From JAWKRB01 sp041389885 (GTDB lineage: Bacteria; Myxococcota_A; Polyangia; Polyangiales; Ga0077539), in assembly GCA_041389885.1 (NCBI GenBank), contig JAWKRB010000027.1:51739-115738 (forward strand): a stretch of DNA of 64,000 nucleotides, written 5' to 3'. The notes under the pieces are model-generated. The model made no database searches. It worked only from the letters and a program-made list of their open reading frames with translations, and was not told the origin of the DNA. The position numbers and the translations under genes were made by a program. Below, piece after piece: positions 38,263 to 46,921 of the stretch; the first letter of the stretch is position 1, and every line of letters starts with the position of its first letter.

Positions 38263-39705
38263 TCACTCGGGCTCGTTGTCGGTGTCGCGCAGGCCGTAGC
38301 GCTTGCAGAGCTCGCGCAGGTGGTAGCGCGTGAGGCCCGCGGCGCTCGCGCTGCGGGTGATGTTCCCCTGGTGGCGCTGGAGGAGCGCGGCGAGGTAGGC
38401 CGGCTCGAACGACTCGAGCACCCGGAGCTTGGCGTCTTTGAAGGGCATCGTCGCGAGGTCTTCGCGCACCTCGCCCCGCGCGCCCGCCGCGGCGCTCGGG
38501 TCTCCCAGCTGCGGGTGCGGGAGCGTGGTGAGGGGCGTGGCCAGGCGCCCCGAGGCCACGGGCAGCAGGTCGTCAGGGCCGATCTCCGCCGACTCCCCCA
38601 GCGAGGCCGCGCGCTCGACGGCGTTGCGGAGCTCTCGGGCGTTGCCAGGCCACGGGGCGGCCTGCAGCCGCGCGAGGGCCTCGGCGCTCAGGGTCTTGGG
38701 GCCCAGGGCGGGGTTGCGCGCGCAGAAGCGGTCGAGGAACGCCGCGGCGAGGAGGGGAATGTCCTCGCGGCGCGCCCGCAGCGGGGGGAGCTCGAGGGTG
38801 ACCACGCCGAGGCGGTAGTAGAGGTCCTCGCGAAAGGTCGACGCGCCGACCATCGCGCGGAGGTCGCGGTTCGTCGCCGCGACGATGCGCGCGTCGACGG
38901 GCACGGTCTGCGAGCCGCCCACCCGGCGCAGCTCCCGACCCTCGAGCACGCGCAAGAGCTTGGGCTGCAACGCGATGTCGAGCTCGCCGACCTCGTCGAG
39001 AAAGACCGTGCCCCCCTGCGCCTGCTCGAAGCACCCGGTGCGGCGCTCGGTGGCGCCGGTGAACGCGCCGCGCTCGTGGCCGAAGAGCACGCTCTCGACG
39101 AGGTCCTTCGGGAGGGCCGAGCAGTCTTGCACCACGAGGGGCCCGCGGGCGCGCTTCGACGCCGCGTGGATCGCCCGCGCCACGAGCTCCTTGCCCGTGC
39201 CCGTCTCGCCCGAGATCAGCACGGTGATGTCTGACGCCGCGACGCGCTCGAGCTGCGCGAAGATCTGCCGCATCGCCACCGAGCGCCCTACGAGGTCGTA
39301 GAAGCGGTCGTCGGCGCTCAGGGGAATGTCCACCGCGCCCTCGAGGGCGTTGATCTGCAGCGTCGTGGTGCCCACCCGCACCCGCGCGCCGAGGGGGAGC
39401 ACCGCGTCGCGCAGGCGGATGTCTCCCACGAAGCACCCGTTGGTGCTCCCGAGGTCGCGAATCACCCACCCCGACTCGGCGGCCTCGACCTCGGCGTGCA
39501 CCGACGACACCGAGCGGTCGGTGAGCGGGAGGTCGCAGATGAGCGCGCGGCCGACGGTGATCCTCGGCTTGTCGATGTCGACGGCGAGGCCCTTGTCGGG
39601 GCCGTCGAGCACCACGAGGCGCGCGCGCTGGAGCCGCCGCGACGACGCGCGGCCCGCGATGTAGAGCGTCTCGATCCCTGCCGCGCCCTGTGCGTCGTCT
39701 TGCAT
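38263..39705 (-). CDS. FHA-domain sigma54-dependent transcription activator
   Basis: 480 residues: an FHA domain (about 28-115; VGR, SSVHAE, LGSTNG, the phosphothreonine-binding loops), an AAA+ sigma54 activator domain (about 137-370; Walker A GETGTGKE, GAFTGA at 213-218, VFLDEVGE), and a C-terminal Fis-like HTH (QGNITRSASAAGLTRYHLRE). FHA in place of a receiver means it responds to Thr phosphorylation from a Ser/Thr kinase rather than a histidine kinase, as in Myxococcus. It follows rpe by 18 bp, with a zinc-ribbon kinase gene upstream of that, a likely phosphodonor. Target promoters are unknown. Confidence 0.93.
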   Translation of the reverse strand: MQDDAQGAAGIETLYIAGRASSRRLQRARLVVLDGPDKGLAVDIDKPRITVGRALICDLPLTDRSVSSVHAEVEAAESGWVIRDLGSTNGCFVGDIRLRDAVLPLGARVRVGTTTLQINALEGAVDIPLSADDRFYDLVGRSVAMRQIFAQLERVAASDITVLISGETGTGKELVARAIHAASKRARGPLVVQDCSALPKDLVESVLFGHERGAFTGATERRTGCFEQAQGGTVFLDEVGELDIALQPKLLRVLEGRELRRVGGSQTVPVDARIVAATNRDLRAMVGASTFREDLYYRLGVVTLELPPLRARREDIPLLAAAFLDRFCARNPALGPKTLSAEALARLQAAPWPGNARELRNAVERAASLGESAEIGPDDLLPVASGRLATPLTTLPHPQLGDPSAAAGARGEVREDLATMPFKDAKLRVLESFEPAYLAALLQRHQGNITRSASAAGLTRYHLRELCKRYGLRDTDNEPE

Positions 39706-39723
39706 CGCAGCCCCCTTCGCGCG

Positions 39724-40380
39724 CTACACCCTGAGCGCCGCGATGGCCGCGCGGTAGTCCCCCGCGCCGAACACCGCGGAGCCCGCGACGAAGACATCGG
39801 CCCCCGCCGCGCGCGCGCGGGGCGCCGTCTCGGGGGTGATGCCCCCGTCGAGCTGCAGGTCGATGTCGCGCCCGCTGGCGTCGATCATCCCCCGGATCGC
39901 GCGCACCTTCGGGAGCACGGCGTCGATGAAGCGCTGCCCGCCGAAGCCGGGGTTCACGCTCATCACCAGCACGAGGTCGACGCAGTGCATCACGTAGCGC
40001 AGCGCGTCTTCGCCCGTCGCGGGGTTGAGCACCACCCCCGCGCGGCGCCCCGCCTCGCGGATCGACTGCAGCGTGCGCTCCAGGTGCGTGCACGCCTCGG
40101 CGTGCACCGAGACCACGTCGGCGCCGGCCTTGATGAAATCGCCGACGTAGCGCTCGGGCTCGACGATCATCAGGTGGCAGTCGACCACCCTCCTCGTCGC
40201 GCGGCGCACCGCGGCGGTGACCAGCGGGCCGATGGTGATGTTGGGCACGAAGCGCCCGTCCATCACGTCGACGTGGATCCACTCGGCGCCCGCCTCGTCG
40301 ACGGCCCGCACCTCGTCGGCGAGTCGCCCGAAGTCCGCGGAGAGGATGGACGGGGCGACGCGGAGCTCCTTGGCGTGCAT
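39724..40380 (-). CDS. rpe: Ribulose-phosphate 3-epimerase
   Basis: 218 residues with the complete TIM-barrel epimerase pattern: VAPSILSADFGRLADEV, HVDVMDGRFVPNITIGP (metal-ligand His and catalytic Asp), VDCHLMIVEPERY, VVSVHAEA, VLVMSVNPGFGGQRF and QLDGGITPE (second catalytic Asp), ending AGSAVFGA. It interconverts ribulose 5-phosphate and xylulose 5-phosphate in the pentose phosphate pathway using a divalent metal. ATG at 40380 is chosen; GTG at 40398 would add six residues. Its position between a kinase and an FHA activator gene is unusual for a housekeeping enzyme. Confidence 0.95.
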   Translation of the reverse strand: MHAKELRVAPSILSADFGRLADEVRAVDEAGAEWIHVDVMDGRFVPNITIGPLVTAAVRRATRRVVDCHLMIVEPERYVGDFIKAGADVVSVHAEACTHLERTLQSIREAGRRAGVVLNPATGEDALRYVMHCVDLVLVMSVNPGFGGQRFIDAVLPKVRAIRGMIDASGRDIDLQLDGGITPETAPRARAAGADVFVAGSAVFGAGDYRAAIAALRV

Positions 40381-40423
40381 CACGGGGAGTGAATCCACGG
40401 AGGCCGCGGCGGTGTCAAGGCGC

Positions 40424-42178
40424 TCACGCCGCGTCGGCCTCGAGCTCTTGAAAGAGCGCGACGAGCTCGCGCCGGGGGCGCAGCAGGGTGGTGAGCCGCG
40501 TGGCGTCTTGCAGCAGCGTCGACTCCATCTGCCCCAGCTGCGCGGCGGCGACCTCGAGGCGCTTCTGCACCTCGCGCATCTCGTCCTCGCCGTGCTGCGA
40601 CACGCGCTCGAGCTGCGCGCGCAGGGCGGCGATCTGGTACTCGAGGTCCTTCACCTCGGCGGTGCAGGCGGCCTCCCAGGCGCGGGCAGACTCCATCGCC
40701 TCGGCCGCGGGCAGCGCCTCGTCCATCGCCGCGAGGGCCTCCCGGTAGCGCTCCGCGAGCTCGCCCGAGGGGGTCGGCGAGCTCCCGGTCTCGACCACCG
40801 CGGCGTGGAGGGTCCAGAAGCGCTCGGCGTAGAAGTTCAGGTCGCTCTCCGCGGCGCGCGCGGCCTCCGACGCGGGGTGCTGCCGCTGGCGCGCGGTGGA
40901 GAGGTCCTGCGCGAGGGCGTCCATGGCGTGGCCGAAGCGGGCCTGGGCCTCGCGGGTGCGCGTGGCGATGGTGTCGACGCGGCCCTGGTCGCTCATCCAG
41001 CGCCCGTGCACGTCGACCATCGCCGTGACCGCCGCGCGGAGCCGCCCCACGGCCGCGGCGACGTCCCCGGGCATCGCGTCGCCGTAGACCCGGTGGCACA
41101 TCGTGCGGAGGATCTCCGTGCGGCGCCCCCAGCGCGCCACGCTCACCGCCGAGAACATGCTCCCGGTGCTGGTGGTCGAGCGGTGCGAGGTGACCACCGT
41201 GCGCGCCTCGTCGCGCGGGACGGAGAAGACCTTCGGCGCGGCGCCGGGGAGCGACTGCCGCACCGAGGCCAGGCCGCGCCCGAGGGCGTGCGCGTCGACG
41301 GGCCGCCGCTGCGGGTCCTTCTCGAGGCACTGGAGGATCAGCGCGTCGAGGGCCACGGGGATCTCGGGGCGCAGCGAGCGCGGCGCCGCCGGCGTGTCGC
41401 GCAGGTGCTGGATCAGGAAGGTGGTGACGTCCGGCGCGGTGAAGGGCAGACGGCCCGTCACGCAGCGGTAGAGGATGCAGCCCACGGCGTAGAGGTCGGC
41501 GGAGGGCCCGGCGTCGATGCTGGTGATGCGCTCCGGGGCCATGTACTGCGGCGTGCCGAAGATCTCGCCGGTGCCCGTGAGCCGCGCGTCCTGCATCGAG
41601 CGGGCGATGCCGAAATCGAGGATCTTCAAGAGCTCCCCGCCGCCCTCGCGGGGGCACACGAAGAGGTTCTCGGGCTTGAGGTCGCGGTGGATCACCTGGA
41701 AGTCGTGGGCGCGCGCGAGGCCCGCGGCGAGCTGCGCGGCGAGGTCCACCGAGCGCGCGAGGGGCAGCGGCCCGGCGGCCTGCTTCAGCACCGCCTCGAG
41801 GGTGCTCCCCTCCAGGAACTCCATCACCAGGTAGGGCAGGCCCTCTTCGGTGTCGCCCGAGTCGAGGATCTCGATGATGTTCGGGTGGGGCAGCCGCCGG
41901 GTGCTCGTGGCCTCGCGGCGGAACCGCTCGCGGAGCTTGGGGTCACCCGAGAGCTCCCGGCGAAAGAGCTTCACGGCGACGACCCGGTCCTGCAGGGTGT
42001 TTCGCGCGCGGTACACCGTGGCCATGCCGCCGACGCCGACGATGCCCTCGATGCGGTAGGTCCCCCCCAGGATCACCCCGAGGTACGGGTCGGGCGCCAC
42101 GACCAACGCCGTGCGGTCGAGCAGGCAGTTGGCCGCGTCGTTGGGGTAGCGCAGGTTGCAGACAGGGCAGATCTTCAT
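40424..42178 (-). CDS. Ser/Thr protein kinase with N-terminal zinc ribbon and C-terminal coiled coil
   Basis: 584 residues. A short zinc-ribbon-like motif (CPVCNLRYPNDAANC) opens the protein. The kinase domain (about 38-300) is complete: VGGMATVYRAR, Lys70 in VAVKLF, VIHRDLKPENLFV (Asp166), LDFGIAR and MAPERI. The remaining 270 residues are helical and coiled (ALRAQLERVSQHGEDEMREV) without a membrane segment, so it is probably soluble and oligomeric. ATG at 42178, divergent from the pseudouridine synthase. It heads a same-strand run of kinase, rpe, FHA activator and pseudokinase with gaps of 43, 18 and 71 bp. Confidence 0.92.
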   Translation of the reverse strand: MKICPVCNLRYPNDAANCLLDRTALVVAPDPYLGVILGGTYRIEGIVGVGGMATVYRARNTLQDRVVAVKLFRRELSGDPKLRERFRREATSTRRLPHPNIIEILDSGDTEEGLPYLVMEFLEGSTLEAVLKQAAGPLPLARSVDLAAQLAAGLARAHDFQVIHRDLKPENLFVCPREGGGELLKILDFGIARSMQDARLTGTGEIFGTPQYMAPERITSIDAGPSADLYAVGCILYRCVTGRLPFTAPDVTTFLIQHLRDTPAAPRSLRPEIPVALDALILQCLEKDPQRRPVDAHALGRGLASVRQSLPGAAPKVFSVPRDEARTVVTSHRSTTSTGSMFSAVSVARWGRRTEILRTMCHRVYGDAMPGDVAAAVGRLRAAVTAMVDVHGRWMSDQGRVDTIATRTREAQARFGHAMDALAQDLSTARQRQHPASEAARAAESDLNFYAERFWTLHAAVVETGSSPTPSGELAERYREALAAMDEALPAAEAMESARAWEAACTAEVKDLEYQIAALRAQLERVSQHGEDEMREVQKRLEVAAAQLGQMESTLLQDATRLTTLLRPRRELVALFQELEADAA

Positions 42179-42232
42179 GCGTCGCGCATCCCGCGGCGAG
42201 TGTACCATCCGTTGCCCCGCGGACCCCACGAC

Positions 42233-43189
42233 GTGACAACTCCCCTCCATACCTTCGAAGTCTCCAAGGCCCGCCACGCCCAGGCGCTGTCGTCCCTCGT
42301 GCGCGAGGAGCTCGGGGTCACCTGGGGCGCGGCGAAGAAGCTCTGCCAGCGCGGCAAGGTGCGGGTGAACGGCGAGACGATCACGGATCCGGGCCACCGC
42401 GTCGCCGCCGGGAGCGAGGTGCGGGTGACCCCCGACGCGCCCGTGGTCACCCGCGGCGACTCGCCGGTGCTGCACCTCACCCGCGATCGGCTGCTCCACG
42501 TCGACGCGCACCTCGTGGTGGTCGACAAGCCCCCGGGGATCAGCACCGTGCCCTTCGACGAGACCGAGCGCGACACCCTCGTCGACCGCCTCGGCGTCGC
42601 CCTGCACCGCTGGGACCTCGCGCCCCCCCGCGCGCCGCTCTTCGTCGTGCACCGCCTCGACAAGGAGACCTCGGGCGCGCTGGTCTTCGGCCGCTCGTGG
42701 GTGGCCAAGCGCCACCTCGCCGACCTCTTTCGCCGCCACGAGGTCGACCGGGTGTACCTCGCCCTGGCGCACGGCTACATCGAGCGCGAGGCCACCATCG
42801 AGTCGATGCTCCTCGAAGACCGCGGCGACGGGCTCCGGGGCTCGGCGCGGGGGCGGGCGGGGGCGCAGGGGCGCAAGGCGGTCACGCACATCAAGCCCGT
42901 GGCGCAGCTCCCCGGCGAGGGGGGCGCGACGCTGCTCGAGGTGCGGCTCGAGACGGGTCGGCAGCACCAGATCCGCATCCACCTCTCCGAGCGCGGGCAC
43001 CCCATCGTGGGCGAGCGGGTGTACATCCGCGGCTACGAGGCGCCCCCCATCGCCGCGCCGCGGGTGATGCTCCACGCGCGCACGCTGGGCTTCACGCACC
43101 CGGCGCACCCCGAGGCCGCGGCGGTGCGCTTCGAGTCGCCCCTCCCCGAGGATTTTCTCGAGACCGCGCGGCGCCTCGGTCTGCGCTGA
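42233..43189 (+). CDS. RluA/RluD-type pseudouridine synthase with S4 domain
   Basis: 318 residues: an S4 RNA-binding domain (about 10-75; ELGVTWGAAKKLCQRGKVRV) and the synthase core with VVDKPPGISTVPF, HRLDKETSGALVF (catalytic Asp) and LETGRQHQIRIHLSERGHPI. It isomerises specific uridines in 23S rRNA or tRNA; the S4 domain favours an RluC/RluD-like rRNA role. GTG at 42233 is chosen because no ATG precedes the S4 domain. Followed 36 bp later by the PhoB-like regulator on the same strand. Confidence 0.92.
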   Translation: MTTPLHTFEVSKARHAQALSSLVREELGVTWGAAKKLCQRGKVRVNGETITDPGHRVAAGSEVRVTPDAPVVTRGDSPVLHLTRDRLLHVDAHLVVVDKPPGISTVPFDETERDTLVDRLGVALHRWDLAPPRAPLFVVHRLDKETSGALVFGRSWVAKRHLADLFRRHEVDRVYLALAHGYIEREATIESMLLEDRGDGLRGSARGRAGAQGRKAVTHIKPVAQLPGEGGATLLEVRLETGRQHQIRIHLSERGHPIVGERVYIRGYEAPPIAAPRVMLHARTLGFTHPAHPEAAAVRFESPLPEDFLETARRLGLR

Positions 43190-43225
43190 TCGACGCGCGT
43201 CGTCCCGTGATAGTCTCCGCGCGCT

Positions 43226-43930
43226 GTGACGCGACCGAAGCGCATCCTGGTGGTCGAAGACGAGCCCGACCTCGTTCGGTTGCTGGAGTTCAACCTCACG
43301 CAGGCCGGCTTCGAGGTCCGCTCGGTCGAGCGCGCGAGCGACGCGCTGAAGGCCGCGCAGGCTGACCCGCCCGACCTGGTGCTCCTCGACCTGATGCTCC
43401 CCGACGGCTCGGGCACCGACGTCTGCCGCGCGCTCAAGACCGCCCCCGCGACGAAGTCGGTGCCGGTGATCATGGTCACGGCGAAGGGCGAGGAGATCGA
43501 CCGGGTGGTGGGCTTCGAGATCGGCGCCGACGACTACGTCGTGAAGCCCTTCTCGGTGCGCGAGCTGATCCTCCGGCTCAAGGTGATCCTCCGGCGGTCG
43601 GAGACCGAGGAGCCGACGACGCGCGAGGAGGTGTCGTTCGGCTGCCTGCGCGTCGACCGCGAGGCGCACCGGGTGTACGTGTCCGACCGCGAGGTGGCGC
43701 TCACGGCGCTCGAGCTCCGGCTCCTCACCACGCTCATCGACCGCAAGAACCGCGTGCAGTCGCGCGAGACGCTGCTCTCGGACGTCTGGGGGCTGCACAT
43801 GCACGTCGAGACGCGCACCGTCGACACGCACATCAAGCGCCTGCGCGAGAAGCTCGCCGAGGCGGGCGACTACGTGCAGACCGTGCGGGGCGTGGGCTAC
43901 CGCTTCGCCGAGAGCCCCGGCGAGCCCTGA
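43226..43930 (+). CDS. OmpR/PhoB-family response regulator
   Basis: 234 residues: receiver (ILVVEDEPDL, Asp in LVLLDLMLP, DDYVVKPFSVREL) and a winged-helix output domain (FGCLRVDREAHRVYVSDREV ... RTVDTHIKRLREKL, VRGVGYRF). The phosphorylation site and Lys are intact. Sequence is closest in style to PhoB, but no histidine kinase or phosphate-uptake gene is adjacent, so the signal cannot be named. GTG start at 43226. Its 3' end lies 3 bp from the convergent MlaF-like gene. Confidence 0.92.
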   Translation: MTRPKRILVVEDEPDLVRLLEFNLTQAGFEVRSVERASDALKAAQADPPDLVLLDLMLPDGSGTDVCRALKTAPATKSVPVIMVTAKGEEIDRVVGFEIGADDYVVKPFSVRELILRLKVILRRSETEEPTTREEVSFGCLRVDREAHRVYVSDREVALTALELRLLTTLIDRKNRVQSRETLLSDVWGLHMHVETRTVDTHIKRLREKLAEAGDYVQTVRGVGYRFAESPGEP

Positions 43931-43933
43931 GGG

Positions 43934-44701
43934 CTAGACCTCGGGCAGCGCGGCGTGGTCGACGCCGGTGATGAAGTCGCTCACCCGCGGGTCGGGGTGC
44001 GCGCGCATGCGCTCGGGGGTGTCGCAGCCCGCGATGCGCCCGTCGAGGATCATCGCCACGCGGTCGGCGGCGCTGAACGCGAGCTCCATGTCGTGGGTGA
44101 CCATCACCGCCGCGATGCCGAAGCGCCTGTGCAGGTCGACGATGATGGCGTCGATGCGGTGGGCGTTCACCGGGTCGAGGCCCATCGTGGGCTCGTCGTA
44201 GAGGATCACCTCGGGTCGGAGCGCCATCGTGCGCGCGATGCCCACGCGCTTGCGCATGCCGCCCGACAGCTCGGCGGGCTTGAGGAGCTGCGTGCCCGGC
44301 AGGCCGACGGCGGTGAGCACCTCGTCGACCCGCGCGTCGATCTCGGCCTCGGTCATCGTGCCGGCGAAGTGCTCGTGGAGCCCGTAGGACGTGTTCTCGG
44401 CCACGGTCATCGAGTCGAAGAGGGCGTTGTATTGAAACATCAGCCCGACGCGGCGGCGCAGCACGATGAGCTCGGCGGGGGTCATCGCGGCGACCGAGGC
44501 GCCGTCGAAGAGCACCTCGCCCTCGTCGAAGGGCACGAGGCCCACGAGGCACTTGAGCAGGATCGACTTGCCGCACCCCGAGGGTCCCAGCAGCGCGAGG
44601 GTCTCGCCGCGGCGCAGGGTGAGGTCGACGCCGTCAAGCACGACCTTGTCCCCGAAGCGCTTGCGCAGGCCGCGCACCTCAAAGATCGCGTCGGCGCTCA
44701 C
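43934..44701 (-). CDS. MlaF-like ABC transporter ATPase
   Basis: 255 residues with Walker A GPSGCGKS (39-46), signature SGGMRKRVGIAR, Walker B VILYDEPTMGLDP and switch HD in MVTHDMELA. The signature with RKR and the ALFDSMTVAEN Q-loop region match the MlaF/Mkl group that drives phospholipid movement between membranes with MlaE and an MCE protein. No MlaE permease or MCE gene is in the window on this side, so partners must be elsewhere or downstream of a different arrangement. The ATG overlaps the stop of the upstream lipoprotein gene (ATGA). Confidence 0.9.
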   Translation of the reverse strand: MSADAIFEVRGLRKRFGDKVVLDGVDLTLRRGETLALLGPSGCGKSILLKCLVGLVPFDEGEVLFDGASVAAMTPAELIVLRRRVGLMFQYNALFDSMTVAENTSYGLHEHFAGTMTEAEIDARVDEVLTAVGLPGTQLLKPAELSGGMRKRVGIARTMALRPEVILYDEPTMGLDPVNAHRIDAIIVDLHRRFGIAAVMVTHDMELAFSAADRVAMILDGRIAGCDTPERMRAHPDPRVSDFITGVDHAALPEV

Positions 44702-45045
44702 GGCCCGACCCGCCCCGTGCGCACCGCCGAGGCGATGACCCGACCGAAGCCCTCGATGAAATCCTCGTGCATCCAGAGGACCACGTCGGCCCCCACCTGC
44801 CGGGCGACCTGGCGCAGCGCGCGCACGACGTCGGATCGGTCGGGGGCCCCGTCGCTGGTCACCTCGATGAGCGCGACCTCGCGCGCGGGCATGGAGCTCG
44901 CGGGGAGCGGCGGCGCGCGCACGACCACCGCGGCGTCGGCGCGCAGCGGAGGGGCGGCGCGGCCGAGGCGCAGCACCCGCGTCTCGACGTGCGCGCAGCC
45001 GACGCAGAGCGCCAGCGCGAGGGCGATGGGGCGCTCAGCGCGCAT
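44698..45045 (-). CDS. Small exported (probable lipo-) protein upstream of MlaF-like gene
   Basis: 115 residues: a hydrophobic N-terminus ending in Cys (IALALALCVGC), a near-lipobox, then a compact domain (VALIEVTSDGAPDRSDVVRA, VARQVGADVVLWMHEDFIEG) that resembles the same fold as the neighbouring lipoprotein, where GADAVLVRS occupies the corresponding place. The similarity hints at paralogous GADxV-type domains. Stop overlaps the MlaF-like ATG by four bases; start overlaps the upstream gene by 11 bp. Function unknown, possibly a periplasmic component of the same lipid-transport unit. Confidence 0.7.
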   Translation of the reverse strand: MRAERPIALALALCVGCAHVETRVLRLGRAAPPLRADAAVVVRAPPLPASSMPAREVALIEVTSDGAPDRSDVVRALRQVARQVGADVVLWMHEDFIEGFGRVIASAVRTGRVGP

Positions 45046-45550
45046 GGAGGTCTCCCGCGGGCGGAGCGCCCCAGGGCGCGGGCGCGAGGCTCGGCGCCGC
45101 GCGCCACGGCGGCGGCGCCGCGACCGACTCGCCGCGGCGCACCGCCGCGACGCGCAGGTGCATGTCCACCTCCAGCGTGGGGACCAGCACCGGGCAGGTG
45201 AACCCGCCGACGCCGCGCATCGAGAGCCCGCGGCTGCACGGCCGGTACTCGGTGTGCGTGGTGTACCGCGCGACGGTGCGCACCGAGCGCACGAGCACCG
45301 CGTCGGCGCCCAGACGTCGGGCCCTCGCCTCGGCGTCGGCCACGAGCTCGTCGAGGTGCGCCGTCGGGCCGCGCCCGTAGCTGTCGATCACGCCCACCTC
45401 CTGCGTCGGGAAGCCCGGCGAGAGGCCGTAGTACACCGGCAGCGTGCTCCGCCGCGGCGCGCCGGGGGTCCCCGTGACCTCGACCACGCTCTGCACCGAG
45501 GCGCACCCCATCAGGGCCAGGGTCATCAGCGCGAAGGCGGCGGGGGACAT
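45035..45550 (-). CDS. Lipoprotein, first gene of the MlaF-like operon
   Basis: 171 residues with a lipoprotein signal (AFALMTLALMGC, lipobox LMGC). The mature part has a beta-rich domain (LPVYYGLSPGFPTQEVGVID), DELVADAEARARRLGADAVL and a Cys-containing loop (YRPCSRGLSMRGVGGFTC), then a Pro/Ala tail. The GADAVLV motif recurs in the next gene. Its 3' end overlaps that gene by 11 bp. No known family; context suggests an envelope lipid-transport accessory. Transcribed away from the second inverted-repeat element. Confidence 0.7.
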   Translation of the reverse strand: MSPAAFALMTLALMGCASVQSVVEVTGTPGAPRRSTLPVYYGLSPGFPTQEVGVIDSYGRGPTAHLDELVADAEARARRLGADAVLVRSVRTVARYTTHTEYRPCSRGLSMRGVGGFTCPVLVPTLEVDMHLRVAAVRRGESVAAPPPWRAAPSLAPAPWGAPPAGDLHAR

Positions 45551-45563
45551 AGGCCGAGGGAGC

Positions 45564-45746
45564 CTAGCACTACTGTCCTGGTGCCGATCTGCTGCGGCTT
45601 CGTGCGATGGCGAATCCGCGGCTTGCGTCCTCGCTCACTCCCGCAGCGGGCAGAAGCCCGCTTTGGTCGTTCGTTCCGGGCGCGCTCACGGACTTCGCTC
45701 ACCGCACGAACCCTCGCGACGATCGGCACCAGGACCGTAGTGCTAG
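45564..45746. repeat. 183-bp inverted-repeat element with CTAG ends
   Basis: The outer 26 bp, CTAGCACTAC and onward at 45564-45589, recur as the reverse complement at 45721-45746 with one mismatch. Weaker complementarity continues inward (TTCGTGCGATGGCGA against TCGCTCACCGCACGAA). The ends are CTAG. No gene is inside. It lies between the divergent lipoprotein genes at 45550 and 45820 and could be a MITE-like sequence or a large operator or hairpin. Confidence 0.75.
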
Positions 45747-45819
45747 CACCAAGCGCTCCCCCCGTTTGCCCCTCTTGCGACCCCGGCCGATGTCGCGGAC
45801 CTTCACCCCCCAGACGCCC

Positions 45820-46884
45820 ATGAGACGACGCGCCGCCGCCTTCACGCTCGCCTCCGCCCTGGCCCTGGGCTGCGGCGCGCGCTCCGAGCTCCGCGTGCCC
45901 GACGCGCGCGCCTCGGACCTCACCCTCGACGCGTCCCCCGACGTCGCCCCGGAGGCGTCGGTCGACGTGCCGCCCCCCGAGTGCCGCGTCGACCGCGACT
46001 GCGACGACGGCGTCGCGTGCACCGAGAGCCGCTGCGCCGCAGGGAGATGCGTGCACACCGGGGTCGACGCGCGGTGCGACGACGGGCTCCGCTGCAACGG
46101 CCCCGAGCGCTGCGACGTCGCGCGGGGCTGCGTCGCGGGCGCCCCCCTCCGCTGCGACGACGGCGTCGCGTGCACCGTCGACCGCTGCGACGACGCCTCG
46201 CAGCAGTGCGCCGCGACGCCCAGCGACGACCTGTGCCCGATCAGCCACCGCTGCGACGTCGCGCGGGGCTGCGTCGCGCGGGCGCTCGCGGTGACCAGCA
46301 CCAACCTCTTCGAGGTGGAGCTCCCGAGCGGCGCCCTGAGGTCCATCGGCAGGGTGCGGGCGTTCACCGACGTGGCGCTGCACCCCGACCGCACGCTCTA
46401 CGGGGTGAACGGCAGCGGCGAGCTCTACCGCATCGACCCCGGCAGCGCGCTCTCGACCTTCCTCGGCGCGACGGGGGTGCCGCTCACCGCCCTCGACGCC
46501 GCCCCCGACGGGACGCTCTTCGGCGCGGGCCCCACGGGGCTCTACCGCGTCGACCCGGCGACCTTCGAGGCGAGCTTCGTCGCGGCCTTTCCGCCCGGGC
46601 TCGAGGCGAGCGGCGACCTGGCGCTGCTCGAGGGCGCGCTCCTCGCGACGGCGCGCACGGGCCCCGGGGCCCTCGACGAGCTGGTGTTCTTCGAGCCCCG
46701 CGACGGCACCTCGCGCCGCATCGGCCCCACGGGCTTCAGCTGCATCTACGCCCTCGCCGCCTTCGGGCGGAGCCTCTACGGGATGACCTGCGTGGGCGAT
46801 GTGCTGTCCATCGACCCGGCCACGGGCGCGGCGCGGCGCATCTCGTCGAGCAGCACGATGTTCTACGGCGCGACCGCGCGTTGA
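45820..46884 (+). CDS. Cys-rich lipoprotein with beta-propeller-like C-terminal half
   Basis: 354 residues: lipoprotein signal (FTLASALALGC), an Asp/Ala/Pro linker, then repeated Cys modules (DCDDGVACTESRC, RCDDGLRCNGPERC, RCDDGVACTVDRC), a DGVxCTxxxC pattern common in myxobacterial surface proteins. The second half repeats a strand motif with TLYGVNGSGELYRIDP, TLFGAGPTGLYRVDP and SLYGMTCVGDVLSIDP, consistent with beta-propeller blades. No catalytic residues recognised. ATG 45820 is the only start that places the lipobox correctly; upstream in-frame sequence belongs to the inverted-repeat element. Confidence 0.8.
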   Translation: MRRRAAAFTLASALALGCGARSELRVPDARASDLTLDASPDVAPEASVDVPPPECRVDRDCDDGVACTESRCAAGRCVHTGVDARCDDGLRCNGPERCDVARGCVAGAPLRCDDGVACTVDRCDDASQQCAATPSDDLCPISHRCDVARGCVARALAVTSTNLFEVELPSGALRSIGRVRAFTDVALHPDRTLYGVNGSGELYRIDPGSALSTFLGATGVPLTALDAAPDGTLFGAGPTGLYRVDPATFEASFVAAFPPGLEASGDLALLEGALLATARTGPGALDELVFFEPRDGTSRRIGPTGFSCIYALAAFGRSLYGMTCVGDVLSIDPATGAARRISSSSTMFYGATAR

Positions 46885-46921
46885 CGGACGCGGCGTCGAG
46901 GTGGTCCCATCCCCGCCCGGA

